Positions 18,750-26,321 of a DNA stretch of 64,000 nucleotides are shown one piece after another (the first letter of the stretch is position 1; the number at the start of each line of letters is the position of its first letter). The translations under genes were made by a program, and so were the position numbers. The stretch spans positions 496,001 through 560,000 of the forward strand of contig CBDFIY010000003.1 in assembly GCA_965248335.1 (NCBI GenBank), read 5' to 3'. The notes under the pieces were generated by a model. That model saw nothing but the letters and a program-made list of their open reading frames with translations. It did not search any database and had not been told where the DNA came from. Source of the DNA: CAKMZU01 sp965248335. GTDB lineage: Bacteria; Pseudomonadota; Gammaproteobacteria; Pseudomonadales; DT-91.

Positions 18750-18777
18750 GCGGCCACTTTTTTATTGATTAAATTTT

Positions 18778-19839
18778 ATGCAGCTTGAAGATTTTGATTA
18801 CGATTTGCCAGAAGGCTTGATCGCGCACTATCCCCTGAAGAAAAGGAGCGATAGCCGATTGCTTGTAGTGGATGATAATACGCTGATACATCAGGATTTT
18901 AACGATTTTCCAACACTTATCGATGCCAACGATTTATTGATTGTTAATAATACTCGCGTCCTTGCGGCAAGGCTGTTTGCTAAAAAAAGCTCTGGTGGAA
19001 AGGTGGAAATTCTTATCGAACGAATGGAATCCGAAACAACTGCCTTAGCGCATGTGCGTTCAAGCCGTTCACCGAAGCCAGATTCAACCTTATTACTTTA
19101 TAGTGATGAATCCTTTTCGCATTCTGCCGGTGTTGAGGTGCGTATGCTTGAGCGAAAAGACAGTTTATTTCGCCTCGCGTTTTCTAAACCCATTTTGGGT
19201 GTACTTGATGAGGTGGGGCATATGCCGTTGCCGCCTTATATTAATCGAGAAGATGATTCGGCCGACCGTTTACGCTATCAAACCTTATTTGCTAAAGAGG
19301 CCGGTGCGGTGGCAGCGCCTACAGCAGGTTTACATTTTGATGATGGGTTAATTGATCAGTTAAAAGAGAAGGGAGTGTCCTTTGTTGAGGTCACGTTACA
19401 TGTCGGTGCAGGGACATTCCAGCCCGTGAAAGTCGATAACATGAAAGACCACAAAATGCATAGCGAGTGGTTATCGGTAGGGGAAGATGTTTGTGAAGCG
19501 GTCAACGCTTGTCGGGCGCGTGGCGGGCGAGTGATTGCCATTGGCACAACGGTGGTACGTGCTTTAGAAACAGCAAGTCTGGCCGCAGGTAAGATCCAAC
19601 CTTTTGAAGGTTTTACGGACATTTTTATTTACCCTGGATTTAGGTTTAAAGCCGTTGATGCGATGATCACGAATTTTCACCTACCCAAGTCAACCTTATT
19701 AATGTTGGTGTCTGCTTTTTCCGGACATGAGCGAATCAAGGCAGCCTATCAAGAGGCTGTTAAAGAGCAATACCGGTTTTTCAGTTACGGTGATGCCATG
19801 TTTTTAACGAATAAAGAGAAAACATCCCATGAGTGCTAA
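18778..19839 (+). CDS. queA: S-adenosylmethionine:tRNA ribosyltransferase-isomerase
   Basis: QueA transfers and isomerises the ribosyl moiety of S-adenosylmethionine onto preQ1 in tRNA to give epoxyqueuosine, the penultimate queuosine step. The 353-residue protein has family stretches from end to end: FDYDLPEGLIAHYPL at the start, LLIVNNTRVLAARLF, VGHMPLPPYINR, AAPTAGLHFD, HVGAGTFQPVKVDN and MITNFHLPKSTLLMLVSAF. It overlaps the following tgt reading frame, so the two consecutive queuosine genes form an operon, as is common in gammaproteobacteria. Confidence 0.97.
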   Translation: MQLEDFDYDLPEGLIAHYPLKKRSDSRLLVVDDNTLIHQDFNDFPTLIDANDLLIVNNTRVLAARLFAKKSSGGKVEILIERMESETTALAHVRSSRSPKPDSTLLLYSDESFSHSAGVEVRMLERKDSLFRLAFSKPILGVLDEVGHMPLPPYINREDDSADRLRYQTLFAKEAGAVAAPTAGLHFDDGLIDQLKEKGVSFVEVTLHVGAGTFQPVKVDNMKDHKMHSEWLSVGEDVCEAVNACRARGGRVIAIGTTVVRALETASLAAGKIQPFEGFTDIFIYPGFRFKAVDAMITNFHLPKSTLLMLVSAFSGHERIKAAYQEAVKEQYRFFSYGDAMFLTNKEKTSHEC

Positions 19840-19864
19840 TCCTCTGAATGATAGAACCTGTTTT

Positions 19865-20974
19865 ATGGATTTTACAATTACAGCCACAGAGGATAAGGCA
19901 CGTACTGGCTATTTAACGTTCCCGCGTGGGGAAGTGAGAACCCCAGCATTTATGCCAGTAGGCACGTATGGCACGGTAAAAGGTATGCTACCCAAAGATA
20001 TTGAAGCGATTGGCGCGGATATTATTTTAGGTAACACATTCCATTTAATGTTACGCCCAGGCACAGAAGTGATCAGCGCGCATGGTGATTTGCATGATTT
20101 TGCCCAGTGGCAAAAACCTATTTTAACGGATTCCGGCGGCTTTCAGGTGTTTAGCTTGGGTGCGCTCCGAAAAATCAAAGAGGAAGGCGTGACGTTTCAG
20201 TCGCCTGTGAATGGCGCTAAAGTCTTTTTGAGCCCAGAAACGTCAATGGAAGTACAGCGAAAGCTTGGCTCTGATATTGTCATGATTTTTGATGAATGTA
20301 CGCCGTACCCTGCAACAGAGAAAGAAGTGCTCGACTCTATGCAGTTGTCATTACGTTGGGCTGAGCGATCAAAAATAGCCCACGGTTTAAACCCTTCAGC
20401 CTTGTTCGGCATTGTTCAGGGAGGGATGTATACCCATTTGCGTGATCAATCACTCGAAGGTTTGTGCAATATTGGCTTTGATGGTTATGCAATAGGCGGT
20501 TTATCTGTCGGAGAGCCAAAAGATGAAATGCTGAAAGTCCTCGATCACATGACTGACACAATGCCGAGTGATAAACCCCGTTATTTGATGGGCGTAGGAA
20601 CGCCGATCGATATTCTTGATGCGGTGATGCAAGGTGTTGATATGTTTGATTGCGTGATGCCCACGCGAAATGCACGAAACGGCCATTTATTTACCTCAAC
20701 GGGCGTCGTAAAAATCCGTAATGCCAAGCATCGACATGATACCAATCCTTTAGATATGGCCTGTGATTGTTATACCTGCCAAAATTTCTCTAGAGCGTAC
20801 TTGCATCATTTGGATAAATGTAAAGAAATGCTAGGCGCAATGCTGAACAGCATTCATAATCTGCGTTTTTATCAACAGCTCATGGCCGATATCCGGCAGG
20901 CGATTAGTGAGCAAAGACTGTCTGCGTTTGCACGCGACTTTAAACACAAGCAGGAAGGAAAAGGTGATGTATAA
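19865..20974 (+). CDS. tgt: tRNA-guanine transglycosylase
   Basis: Tgt exchanges guanine 34 for preQ1 in tRNAs with GUN anticodons. Diagnostic motifs are FMPVGTYGTVKGMLP, LTDSGGFQVFSLG (catalytic and substrate Asp region), IFDECTPYP, GGLSVGEPKDEML, MPTRNARNG and the zinc site CDCYTC with a downstream His. The start at 19865 (MDFTITATEDKARTGYL) matches where homologues begin. An in-frame ATG at 19829 would add 12 residues and overlap queA by 11 bp; neither start has a strong Shine-Dalgarno. Unlike in many relatives, yajC-secDF do not follow. Confidence 0.97.
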   Translation: MDFTITATEDKARTGYLTFPRGEVRTPAFMPVGTYGTVKGMLPKDIEAIGADIILGNTFHLMLRPGTEVISAHGDLHDFAQWQKPILTDSGGFQVFSLGALRKIKEEGVTFQSPVNGAKVFLSPETSMEVQRKLGSDIVMIFDECTPYPATEKEVLDSMQLSLRWAERSKIAHGLNPSALFGIVQGGMYTHLRDQSLEGLCNIGFDGYAIGGLSVGEPKDEMLKVLDHMTDTMPSDKPRYLMGVGTPIDILDAVMQGVDMFDCVMPTRNARNGHLFTSTGVVKIRNAKHRHDTNPLDMACDCYTCQNFSRAYLHHLDKCKEMLGAMLNSIHNLRFYQQLMADIRQAISEQRLSAFARDFKHKQEGKGDV

Positions 20975-21293
20975 ACTCTGTTTTTATGTACCCAAGCCAG
21001 ATGCTGAAAGGGTCAAGCAAGCTTTATTTGCTGAAGGTGCAGGAGAAAAAGGGCATTATAGTCAGTGGTGCTTTGAAAGCGAAGGCATTACACAGTTTAT
21101 GGGTGATGAAGAGGCTAACCCTTTTATTGGTGAAAAAAATCGATTAGAAAAAATCGTGGAAGTAAAAATCGAAATGGTCGTTGAGAAAGAATGCGTTAAC
21201 GTCGTCTTAGAAGCCTTGATAGAAAGCCACCCTTACGAAGAACCTTCTTATCAAATTTGGCCTGTGTTTAGTTTAAAAGAGTTGGCGAATTAG
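20967..21293 (+). CDS. YqfO/NIF3-like domain protein
   Basis: A 108-residue protein beginning MYKLCFYVPKPDAERVKQALF, with GHYSQWCFES and a C-terminal SHPYEEPSYQIW. That last motif is typical of the small CutA/PII-like YqfO insert domain and of stand-alone proteins annotated NGG1p-interacting factor 3 (NIF3). The ATG at 20967 overlaps the tgt stop by 8 bp and has AGGAAGGAAAAGG upstream; an in-frame start at 20907 would run far into tgt. The function of stand-alone members is not established; co-transcription with tgt and the DUF1289 gene is likely. Confidence 0.82.
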   Translation: MYKLCFYVPKPDAERVKQALFAEGAGEKGHYSQWCFESEGITQFMGDEEANPFIGEKNRLEKIVEVKIEMVVEKECVNVVLEALIESHPYEEPSYQIWPVFSLKELAN

Positions 21294-21295
21294 CT

Positions 21296-21478
21296 ATGTC
21301 TGTACAATCACCCTGTATTTCTATTTGTGTGCTTGATGAGCAAGATGTTTGTCAGGGATGTTTCCGAACAGCTGCAGAAATTACGCAGTGGTCTACAGCG
21401 AGTGAGCAAGCCCAAAGTGAAATCCTTGCGTGTTCAAAGGTGCGGCGATTGAATGACCAAAAGGTTGTTTTTAAGTAA
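21296..21478 (+). CDS. DUF1289 family protein
   Basis: A 60-residue protein with the DUF1289 pattern SPCISICVLDEQDVCQGCFRTAAEITQW: four cysteines (C-x3-C-x6-C-x2-C) that could bind metal, then a short helix. It starts 2 bp after the preceding stop, so it belongs to the queA-tgt transcript. No function is established for the family. Confidence 0.85.
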   Translation: MSVQSPCISICVLDEQDVCQGCFRTAAEITQWSTASEQAQSEILACSKVRRLNDQKVVFK

Positions 21479-21535
21479 ACGCCTTTTATCGCAAAAATAA
21501 AGTCATATCCATGAAAGCTTATGGGCATTATGAGT

Positions 21536-21663
21536 TATACCGATAAGCCTTGAAGATGCAAGGGCGTTGGCCGCGCTCGCTCACCCCAATCATTTACTGA
21601 TTGTAAGCTCATAGGGATTCGCTCGCTTACCGCCTTCTTGCATCTCCAATTCTGATGGGTATA
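21536..21663. repeat. ERIC (IRU) element, copy 2
   Basis: A 128-bp imperfect palindrome with TATACC and GGGTATA ends, inverted relative to copy 1. It includes CGCTCGCTCACCCCAATCA and TTGTAAGCTCATAGGGATTC, the two ERIC primer-site regions. It lies in the 327-bp gap between the DUF1289 gene and the acyltransferase gene; the rest of that gap is featureless. Confidence 0.85.
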
Positions 21664-21805
21664 GATGTCATTTTACGGTCATTTTTTACCGTTATAGTAC
21701 AATAACTGAATGCCGTTTTAAGCTGTGCTTGTCGTGATAGTTTAAAATTAGGCATTGAACGAGGCTTATGTAGACCGTTATCTTATGTGTGCAGAATAAT
21801 GGTCA

Positions 21806-23563
21806 ATGGATATCACCATGTTTAGTGTTGATGCAGTTTTAAACGAAAAACTTCCCGAGTTTTCGATAAATCACCCTGTTATCCGGCGAACGCTGGGTAA
21901 TTTTCTGAAATACCTCCTTCACGAAAGTGAATTCAAGCAGTTTGAAGCAAGATATCCGCACCTAGAAGGCTTTGATTTTGTAGAGCAAGTATTGGAATAT
22001 TTTGATTTCAATTATCGGGTATTTGATCGTGATGTGGAACGACTTCCAAGGCTAGGGCGTGTAGTGATCGTGGCAAATCATCCCATAGGTAGCCTTGATG
22101 GGTTGGCGCTACTCAAAATGGTGGGCGAACATAGGCGGGACGTAAAAGTCATTGCCAATGAGGTGCTTTATGCCATACAACCTTTACGTTCCTTGTTATT
22201 GCCTGTGGATAATTTATCGAATAAAACACGCAAGGAAAATATTAAAGCAATCCGGCGGCATTTAGAGGGTGAAGGCGCCATTATTATTTTTCCTGCCGGA
22301 GAGGTTTCGCGAATGCGTTCTTCAGGCATAAAAGATGGCCGTTGGGACAAAGGGTTTTTGCGTTTTGCACAAGCGACCCAATCGCCTATTCTTCCTTTAC
22401 ATGTCAATGGGCGCAATTCATTATTCTTTTATGCGTTGTCAATTTTGTCGAAACCTTTATCGGGGTTGTGGTTGGTTCGTGAGATGTTTAAACAGGCGAG
22501 TCAGCATGTGGATGTACGCATAGGGCATCTCGTTTACCCCGAGCAAATTGATAAGCTTGGCATTCATCCAGAATCGAAAGCCAAATTATTTCGAAAAATT
22601 GTCTATAAACTGGGTAAAGGGAAATCCCTGCTGGGCTTTGAGCCTGAAACTGTTGCGGTAGCACAGGCAGAAAATCGGCAACTGCTTAAAAAAGAAATGC
22701 TTCAGTGTGAGCTTTTAGGTGAGACGGCTGATAATAAGAAAATTTTTCTTTATCGATATCATACGAATTCCGTCATCATGCGAGAAATAGGACGGTTGCG
22801 AGAGTTAACCTTTCGTCATGTGCAAGAAGGTACAGGCAAGCGCCGTGATATTGATAGCTATGACCATTATTATGACCACGTTGTTTTGTGGGATGAACAA
22901 GAGCTTGAAATCGTTGGCGCATACCGTATGGCTCAGGTTAATAAAGCATTCTCTGAAAAAAATGAACATAATGGGTGTAATCTCCCTCCTTTATATACGC
23001 AAACCTTATTTGATTTTGATGGCGAGGCACTTGGTTTAGGTCGTGGATTGGAACTGGGGCGAAGCTTTGTACAGCCCCGTTATTGGGGGAAGCGTAGCCT
23101 TGATTATTTATGGTTTGGTATTGGCGCTTATTTAAGGAAATACCCAGCGATTAATAAATTATTTGGTCCTGTCAGTATGAGCGCTGCTTACTCAAATAAA
23201 GGAAAAGATGCATTGGTTTATTTTTATGCGCGTTTCTTTAGCGAAGAAAACACCCATGTCGTAGCAAAAAATCCTTATCGGCTGGACCAACAAAAGAAAG
23301 CGGCCCTTGATCTTATTTTCTCAGGTGATTTGGATTATGTCTCAGCATTAAAGGTGCTTAAGGCATATATGGCCGATTTAGGGGAAACCATTCCAACGCT
23401 CTATAAACAGTATGCAGAGCTTTCAAATGAAGGAGGGACGCAGTTTTTAGGCTTTAATGTCGACCCTGAGTTTTCTGATTGTGTTGATGGGTTTGTTTGC
23501 GTTGATATTTCTTCAATAAAAGGAAAAAAATATAACCGCTATATAAATACAATTAATTCATAA
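21806..23563 (+). CDS. olsF: OlsF-like bifunctional ornithine-lipid acyltransferase
   Basis: OlsF-type proteins make ornithine lipids, phosphorus-free membrane lipids. A GNAT-like domain N-acylates ornithine from acyl-ACP and a PlsC-like domain adds the second acyl chain. The 585-residue product has the N-terminal acyltransferase motif ANHPIGSLDG (His-x4-Asp, about 90-97) and FPAGEVSR downstream. From about residue 310 it has an OlsB/haemolysin-type GNAT domain (LRELTFRHVQEGTGKRRDIDSYDHYYDH, IVGAYRM, ELGRSFVQPRYWGKRSLDYLW). The domain order matches OlsF. The start has no good Shine-Dalgarno. Ornithine lipids are often made under phosphate limitation; no Pho box was recognised. Confidence 0.82.
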   Translation: MDITMFSVDAVLNEKLPEFSINHPVIRRTLGNFLKYLLHESEFKQFEARYPHLEGFDFVEQVLEYFDFNYRVFDRDVERLPRLGRVVIVANHPIGSLDGLALLKMVGEHRRDVKVIANEVLYAIQPLRSLLLPVDNLSNKTRKENIKAIRRHLEGEGAIIIFPAGEVSRMRSSGIKDGRWDKGFLRFAQATQSPILPLHVNGRNSLFFYALSILSKPLSGLWLVREMFKQASQHVDVRIGHLVYPEQIDKLGIHPESKAKLFRKIVYKLGKGKSLLGFEPETVAVAQAENRQLLKKEMLQCELLGETADNKKIFLYRYHTNSVIMREIGRLRELTFRHVQEGTGKRRDIDSYDHYYDHVVLWDEQELEIVGAYRMAQVNKAFSEKNEHNGCNLPPLYTQTLFDFDGEALGLGRGLELGRSFVQPRYWGKRSLDYLWFGIGAYLRKYPAINKLFGPVSMSAAYSNKGKDALVYFYARFFSEENTHVVAKNPYRLDQQKKAALDLIFSGDLDYVSALKVLKAYMADLGETIPTLYKQYAELSNEGGTQFLGFNVDPEFSDCVDGFVCVDISSIKGKKYNRYINTINS

Positions 23564-23632
23564 AATAGGGAAAATAATTTCAAAAAATTTATCTGTATTT
23601 GAATAAATCCATATCTGGTAAATACTTAGTCT

Positions 23633-26221
23633 ATGAGACTACTATTATTACCAGTTATTGTTATTTTTTTGTTCGCTTGCTCGGAGAGTGGCAATAAACT
23701 TGCTAACTTTAAAAAAGGGAAAAATAATACTCAAATATATTTCAATTATTCTTCTCATGAGTTGATGGATTTTAAACTAAAGGTAAAAAATATTACCTTA
23801 GTTCCTTTTGAGGGAGAGAAGGTTTCACTCACCCCCAACTCGATTGACATGCCCATTCGTTCACAGTCTGTGCGATCAAAATTAGGTGATATGGTATTAC
23901 CCTACGGTGATTATGCCGGCATTATTTTCGATATAGATTTATCTGATACCCATATTCAGATGCCTTATTATCGTTCTTGGCAAGAAATTGATTTACTTGA
24001 TGTCGCTTTAGTTGTACCCAAGGAAGGACAGAGTACGACACAAGATTTATCACAGGTTGCGATTAAAGTGACAGCGCCTTTTCGTGTGGTAGAAGGTCAG
24101 CCTATAGATTTGCAAATATTTCTTGATACACATAAAGCATTCCCTTCACTTGGATTAGATGAGAAATCTCCACAAATGGCATTTGTCCCAGCTTTTGATT
24201 TGCAGTTATTGCAAGGAAGTATCTTACACGGCAAAAATTTAGCAGCAAAAGATAAAATCAGTGAAACACTTGATGAAGTTGTACCTGTCGAAATATATGT
24301 GGTGACATCAGTTTCAAAAGAGATGTTTATTGCGAAGCGAGATCAAGATGTTAAAACCACATACTTTAAGGATACGACGCTTGTTACAGAGGATGGCAAA
24401 CCACTTCAACCTCAGGACCTTATGATTGGGCAGAGAGTTTATTTTACCGATGAGCATACGGTGGCCAAACAAGTTGTATTAACAGCACGTGTTTTAAGTG
24501 TAACAGCTGAAAATCAACAAGTTACAGTTGAGCCCCTTTTGATTAATAAACTTGCACCGTTATCGCTTAATGAGAAGGCACAGCAAGCGTCTGTGAAAAC
24601 GATACAATTAAGGCGAAGAAAGGGCGCAAAAGAGGCGCTTAAGACAAGTCTTACCAATGAAGAGATGAGCGCAATATTCTTGAGCCCAACACCTCCTGTC
24701 GATTTGCTCGTCACTTTTTATGGTTATATTTCATCGGAAGATAAGTTATTCGAAAGTTATCATATTAAAGTGGATGACCTTTCCGCTCTTCAACTAATAC
24801 TCGAACCTCATGCTGAAAAAGATATACAGCTCACGGTGATTGATACGACACATTTGTTGACGCTTGATTTTCACGCGCCACAGATAAACATGCCAGCGAC
24901 GATAAAAACGCAGGAGCAGCCTCTTATTCTGAATGAGGAAGTCAGCCAAATAAAAATCAGAGACCCTGTTCAGCTTCACATGATTGAAATGCTTGATGGG
25001 AGCAGTACATCTGTTGATATTCATCAATTCGAAACCGTAAAGGTAGCCCTTAATGAATTGATCAAGACGGGCGCATCTATAAAAAAATTGACGGCGTTGG
25101 GTGACTTAGTCGGCGGTGGTTTTGTGGCATCTCGGTTAGATGTTGTCTTTGTAGGCTCCGTTGATGATGTTGTTCCGGAAGAGAAAAATACCGTGGCTGT
25201 AGGTGCCGATGACAAAACGAGTGAACCTGAGCCGAAGGAAAAGCAAAGTAGACTTTCTACTGTGGCAGTGACAAGCATTGCGGTGGGTGCGGGTGCTGCG
25301 GTGTTTATTGGTGCTGTAGTTTTATATAAATTGATAAAAGTGAATCGGGATAAAGTAAAAAAAAGTCAATGGAATGGTGGTAATGGTTCACCTAAGATTG
25401 AACCAAAAGAGCAGCCTATAGTTTCATCGTTTTTTGATGCGGGCAAGTTGAATAGAGCAGGCCCACGCGCTTCAGATATGCTTAATCAAGCAACAACCGG
25501 CTTTCTTGATACGTTGCCGTCTATGCCTCAAGAACAGGCTACTAGGATTGTTCATAATGTCATTGATGAAGTTTTAGATATCAATGAAAAAAATGGGAAT
25601 GACTGGGATTCTACTCGTGCGGAAATTACCGTTAGCAATGAAGACGGCGATGATGATTTCAGCGACTGGGGGTCAGAATTTTCAGATGAGGAGTATGTTG
25701 ATTTGGAGGAAGATTTAAGAGAGATAGAAGAGCAGGAGAGACCCCGCAATTTAGATGACCAGCAAAGGAATCAAGGGTTTGATAGTACTGAACTTCCTCC
25801 CCCTCCCCCTCCCCCCGACATGCTAAAAAATGACTGGATTGATACTGATGATGGCGCAGAACGGCCTCTGAATGCTTATTCTAATAGCAGCTTTGATGAC
25901 GACGAAAGAGCAAGAAGTTATTCGCAAACAGCGGAGTGGTTAGATAATTCTCTACTTTCTACAAAATTACATAAAGCACTTAGGTCGCGAGTGATAGATG
26001 CTACCCAGAATCAAATAGACAGTGAAGTGTCGAGTATGAGAGTTGACCTAGGTGATGATAGTTTCGAAACTATTGACAGTGCAGAGATTGATCGAGTGAG
26101 GAATGAACTTGTAGGGGATTCATCTAGAGTATTGACTCCCAGTGAGCAAAAAAACATGAAAAATCAGGCGAAAAAAAGTAAAAAGCCATCATGGTTTAAT
26201 AGGCTACGTAAGAATAAATAA
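23633..26221 (+). CDS. Large lipoprotein with internal membrane helix and proline-rich acidic tail
   Basis: An unrecognised 862-residue protein with the architecture of the 1274-residue one at 14371. It has a lipoprotein signal (lipobox LFAC), a DUF4382-like beta domain (HELMDFKLKVKNITLVPFEG..., YGDYAGIIFDI), and further beta modules to about 530. A small-residue-rich membrane helix (about 541-568) with a basic flank follows. The C-terminal part is different: acidic and low-complexity, with a seven-proline run (about 722-728) followed by DMLKNDW, and a basic end (KKSKKPSWFNRLRKNK). Proline runs next to acidic segments are seen in actin-recruiting surface proteins, but no WH2 motif is convincing here, so no function is assigned. 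Confidence 0.6.
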   Translation: MRLLLLPVIVIFLFACSESGNKLANFKKGKNNTQIYFNYSSHELMDFKLKVKNITLVPFEGEKVSLTPNSIDMPIRSQSVRSKLGDMVLPYGDYAGIIFDIDLSDTHIQMPYYRSWQEIDLLDVALVVPKEGQSTTQDLSQVAIKVTAPFRVVEGQPIDLQIFLDTHKAFPSLGLDEKSPQMAFVPAFDLQLLQGSILHGKNLAAKDKISETLDEVVPVEIYVVTSVSKEMFIAKRDQDVKTTYFKDTTLVTEDGKPLQPQDLMIGQRVYFTDEHTVAKQVVLTARVLSVTAENQQVTVEPLLINKLAPLSLNEKAQQASVKTIQLRRRKGAKEALKTSLTNEEMSAIFLSPTPPVDLLVTFYGYISSEDKLFESYHIKVDDLSALQLILEPHAEKDIQLTVIDTTHLLTLDFHAPQINMPATIKTQEQPLILNEEVSQIKIRDPVQLHMIEMLDGSSTSVDIHQFETVKVALNELIKTGASIKKLTALGDLVGGGFVASRLDVVFVGSVDDVVPEEKNTVAVGADDKTSEPEPKEKQSRLSTVAVTSIAVGAGAAVFIGAVVLYKLIKVNRDKVKKSQWNGGNGSPKIEPKEQPIVSSFFDAGKLNRAGPRASDMLNQATTGFLDTLPSMPQEQATRIVHNVIDEVLDINEKNGNDWDSTRAEITVSNEDGDDDFSDWGSEFSDEEYVDLEEDLREIEEQERPRNLDDQQRNQGFDSTELPPPPPPPDMLKNDWIDTDDGAERPLNAYSNSSFDDDERARSYSQTAEWLDNSLLSTKLHKALRSRVIDATQNQIDSEVSSMRVDLGDDSFETIDSAEIDRVRNELVGDSSRVLTPSEQKNMKNQAKKSKKPSWFNRLRKNK

Positions 26222-26265
26222 GACGAGAAGGAAAATAAACTTCCCTCTTCTTAAATGCGTAGGTG

Positions 26266-26292
26266 TTGAACTTACACCATTTGCCCCTATAT
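26266..26292 (+). promoter_or_regulatory. Predicted sigma32 heat-shock promoter of clpB
   Basis: GTTGAA (TTGAA 26266-26270) and CCCCTATAT (26284-26292) with a 13-bp spacer match the sigma32 pattern CTTGAA / CCCCATNT and lie 30 bp upstream of clpB. Confidence 0.6.
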
Positions 26293-26321
26293 AAAAATAA
26301 TCATTATAAAGGGGTGAGCGT

